A stretch of DNA of 31,541 nt from NCBI GenBank assembly GCA_034180345.1, contig JAXFOQ010000028.1:1-31541 (forward strand). The letters run 5' to 3'. The notes under the pieces were generated by a model that was not told where the DNA came from, made no database searches, and saw only the letters and a list, made by a program, of their open reading frames with translations. This document shows positions 31,393-31,541 of this stretch, one piece after another. Position 1 is the first letter of the stretch; each line of letters opens with the position of its first letter. This stretch comes from RGIG5681 sp034180345 (GTDB lineage: Bacteria > Bacillota_I > Bacilli_A > Erysipelotrichales > Erysipelotrichaceae). The position numbers and the translations under genes are program-made.

Positions 31393-31541
31393 CGTTAAAT
31401 GTCTAGGATTGTCAAACATATGTGACACAAACCATCCAGTTTAAGTCTAAGCTACATTCTTGAAATAGTTCTCTACCATTTCATTGGGTGTTCTAAAACC
31501 TAACACTCTTCTTGCTATATTGTTTGTTCTTGTTCTATATC
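31381..31541 (-). mobile_element. Right part of an IS30-family insertion sequence, truncated by the window edge
   Basis: Contains the 3' end of an IS30-type transposase gene and about 65 bp of terminal non-coding sequence. That segment has TTGTCA (31410-31415) and TGACACAA (31424-31431) as partly inverted halves around AACATATG, plus TGTCAA at 31387-31392. The exact boundary is not certain; no target duplication can be seen because the other end is outside the window. Confidence 0.6.
31447..31541 (-). CDS. IS30-family transposase, C-terminal end (partial)
   Basis: The last 30 codons of a gene entering from the right edge, stopping with TAG at 31447-31449. The peptide NNIARRVLGFRTPNEMVENY has the N-x-R/K-x-L-G-[YF]-[KR]-TP-x-E motif found at the C-terminus of IS30-family DDE transposases, where it follows the catalytic Glu. 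The DDE core is outside the window, so activity cannot be judged. Confidence 0.8.
   Translation of the reverse strand, partial: YRTRTNNIARRVLGFRTPNEMVENYFKNVA

Overview
The window is a piece of chromosome from an AT-rich, low-GC Gram-positive bacterium. UGG encodes Trp and UGA is used as a normal stop (ends of dnaB, rlmH and ecfA2), so this is not a Mycoplasma-type code. Gene order is Firmicutes-like (rpsF-ssb-rpsR-yybS-gdpP-rplI-dnaB; rplJ-rplL-rsmC-rpoB-rpoC; an HtrA-type protease beside rlmH). A LysM/G5/M23 peptidase argues for a cell wall. RpoB is long (1377 aa) and has Asn at the main rifampicin-contact position, as in Mollicutes. Together this suggests a member of the Erysipelotrichia or another lineage on the Firmicutes/Mollicutes border. 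This is inference; no 16S gene is present.

Layout. (1) 1-1820, plus strand: the tail of an amidohydrolase, a 308-bp non-coding stretch with a promoter, an operator-like palindrome and a probable structured RNA, then a short-chain flavodoxin and a thioredoxin-reductase-like flavoprotein that lacks recognisable NADPH-binding motifs. (2) 1831-4820: an iron-uptake locus. feoA, feoB and a 58-aa FeoB-associated Cys-rich membrane protein lie on minus, divergent from a DtxR/MntR-type repressor gene; a palindromic operator lies between them. (3) 4842-7476: a PC4-like ydbC gene, a tRNA-Ile/tRNA-Ala pair, a GntR(YtrA-type)-ABC-2 transporter operon, and a promoter-hairpin-U-tract unit that may be a small RNA. 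(4) 7563-17302, minus: rplJ-rplL-rsmC-rpoB-rpoC, headed by an L10 autoregulatory leader. (5) 17342-22516, minus: ptsH, trmR, an unknown exported acidic protein, the ECF-transporter energising module (ecfA1, ecfA2, ecfT) and truA. (6) 22522-31277, minus: rpsF-ssb-rpsR, then yybS-gdpP-rplI-dnaB, an M23 endopeptidase, an HtrA-like protease and rlmH, mostly with overlapping or touching ends. (7) 31381-31541: the 3' end of an IS30-family insertion sequence, cut by the window edge, just upstream of the rpsF promoter.

Most of the window is conserved housekeeping sequence. I see no CRISPR array, prophage or defence island. The parts most worth a second look are the structured non-coding region before the flavodoxin, the pairing of that flavodoxin with a pyridine-nucleotide-motif-less thioredoxin reductase, the candidate sRNA at 7422-7476, the unknown protein at 20578-21579, and the IS30 end that may supply an outward promoter for the rpsF operon.
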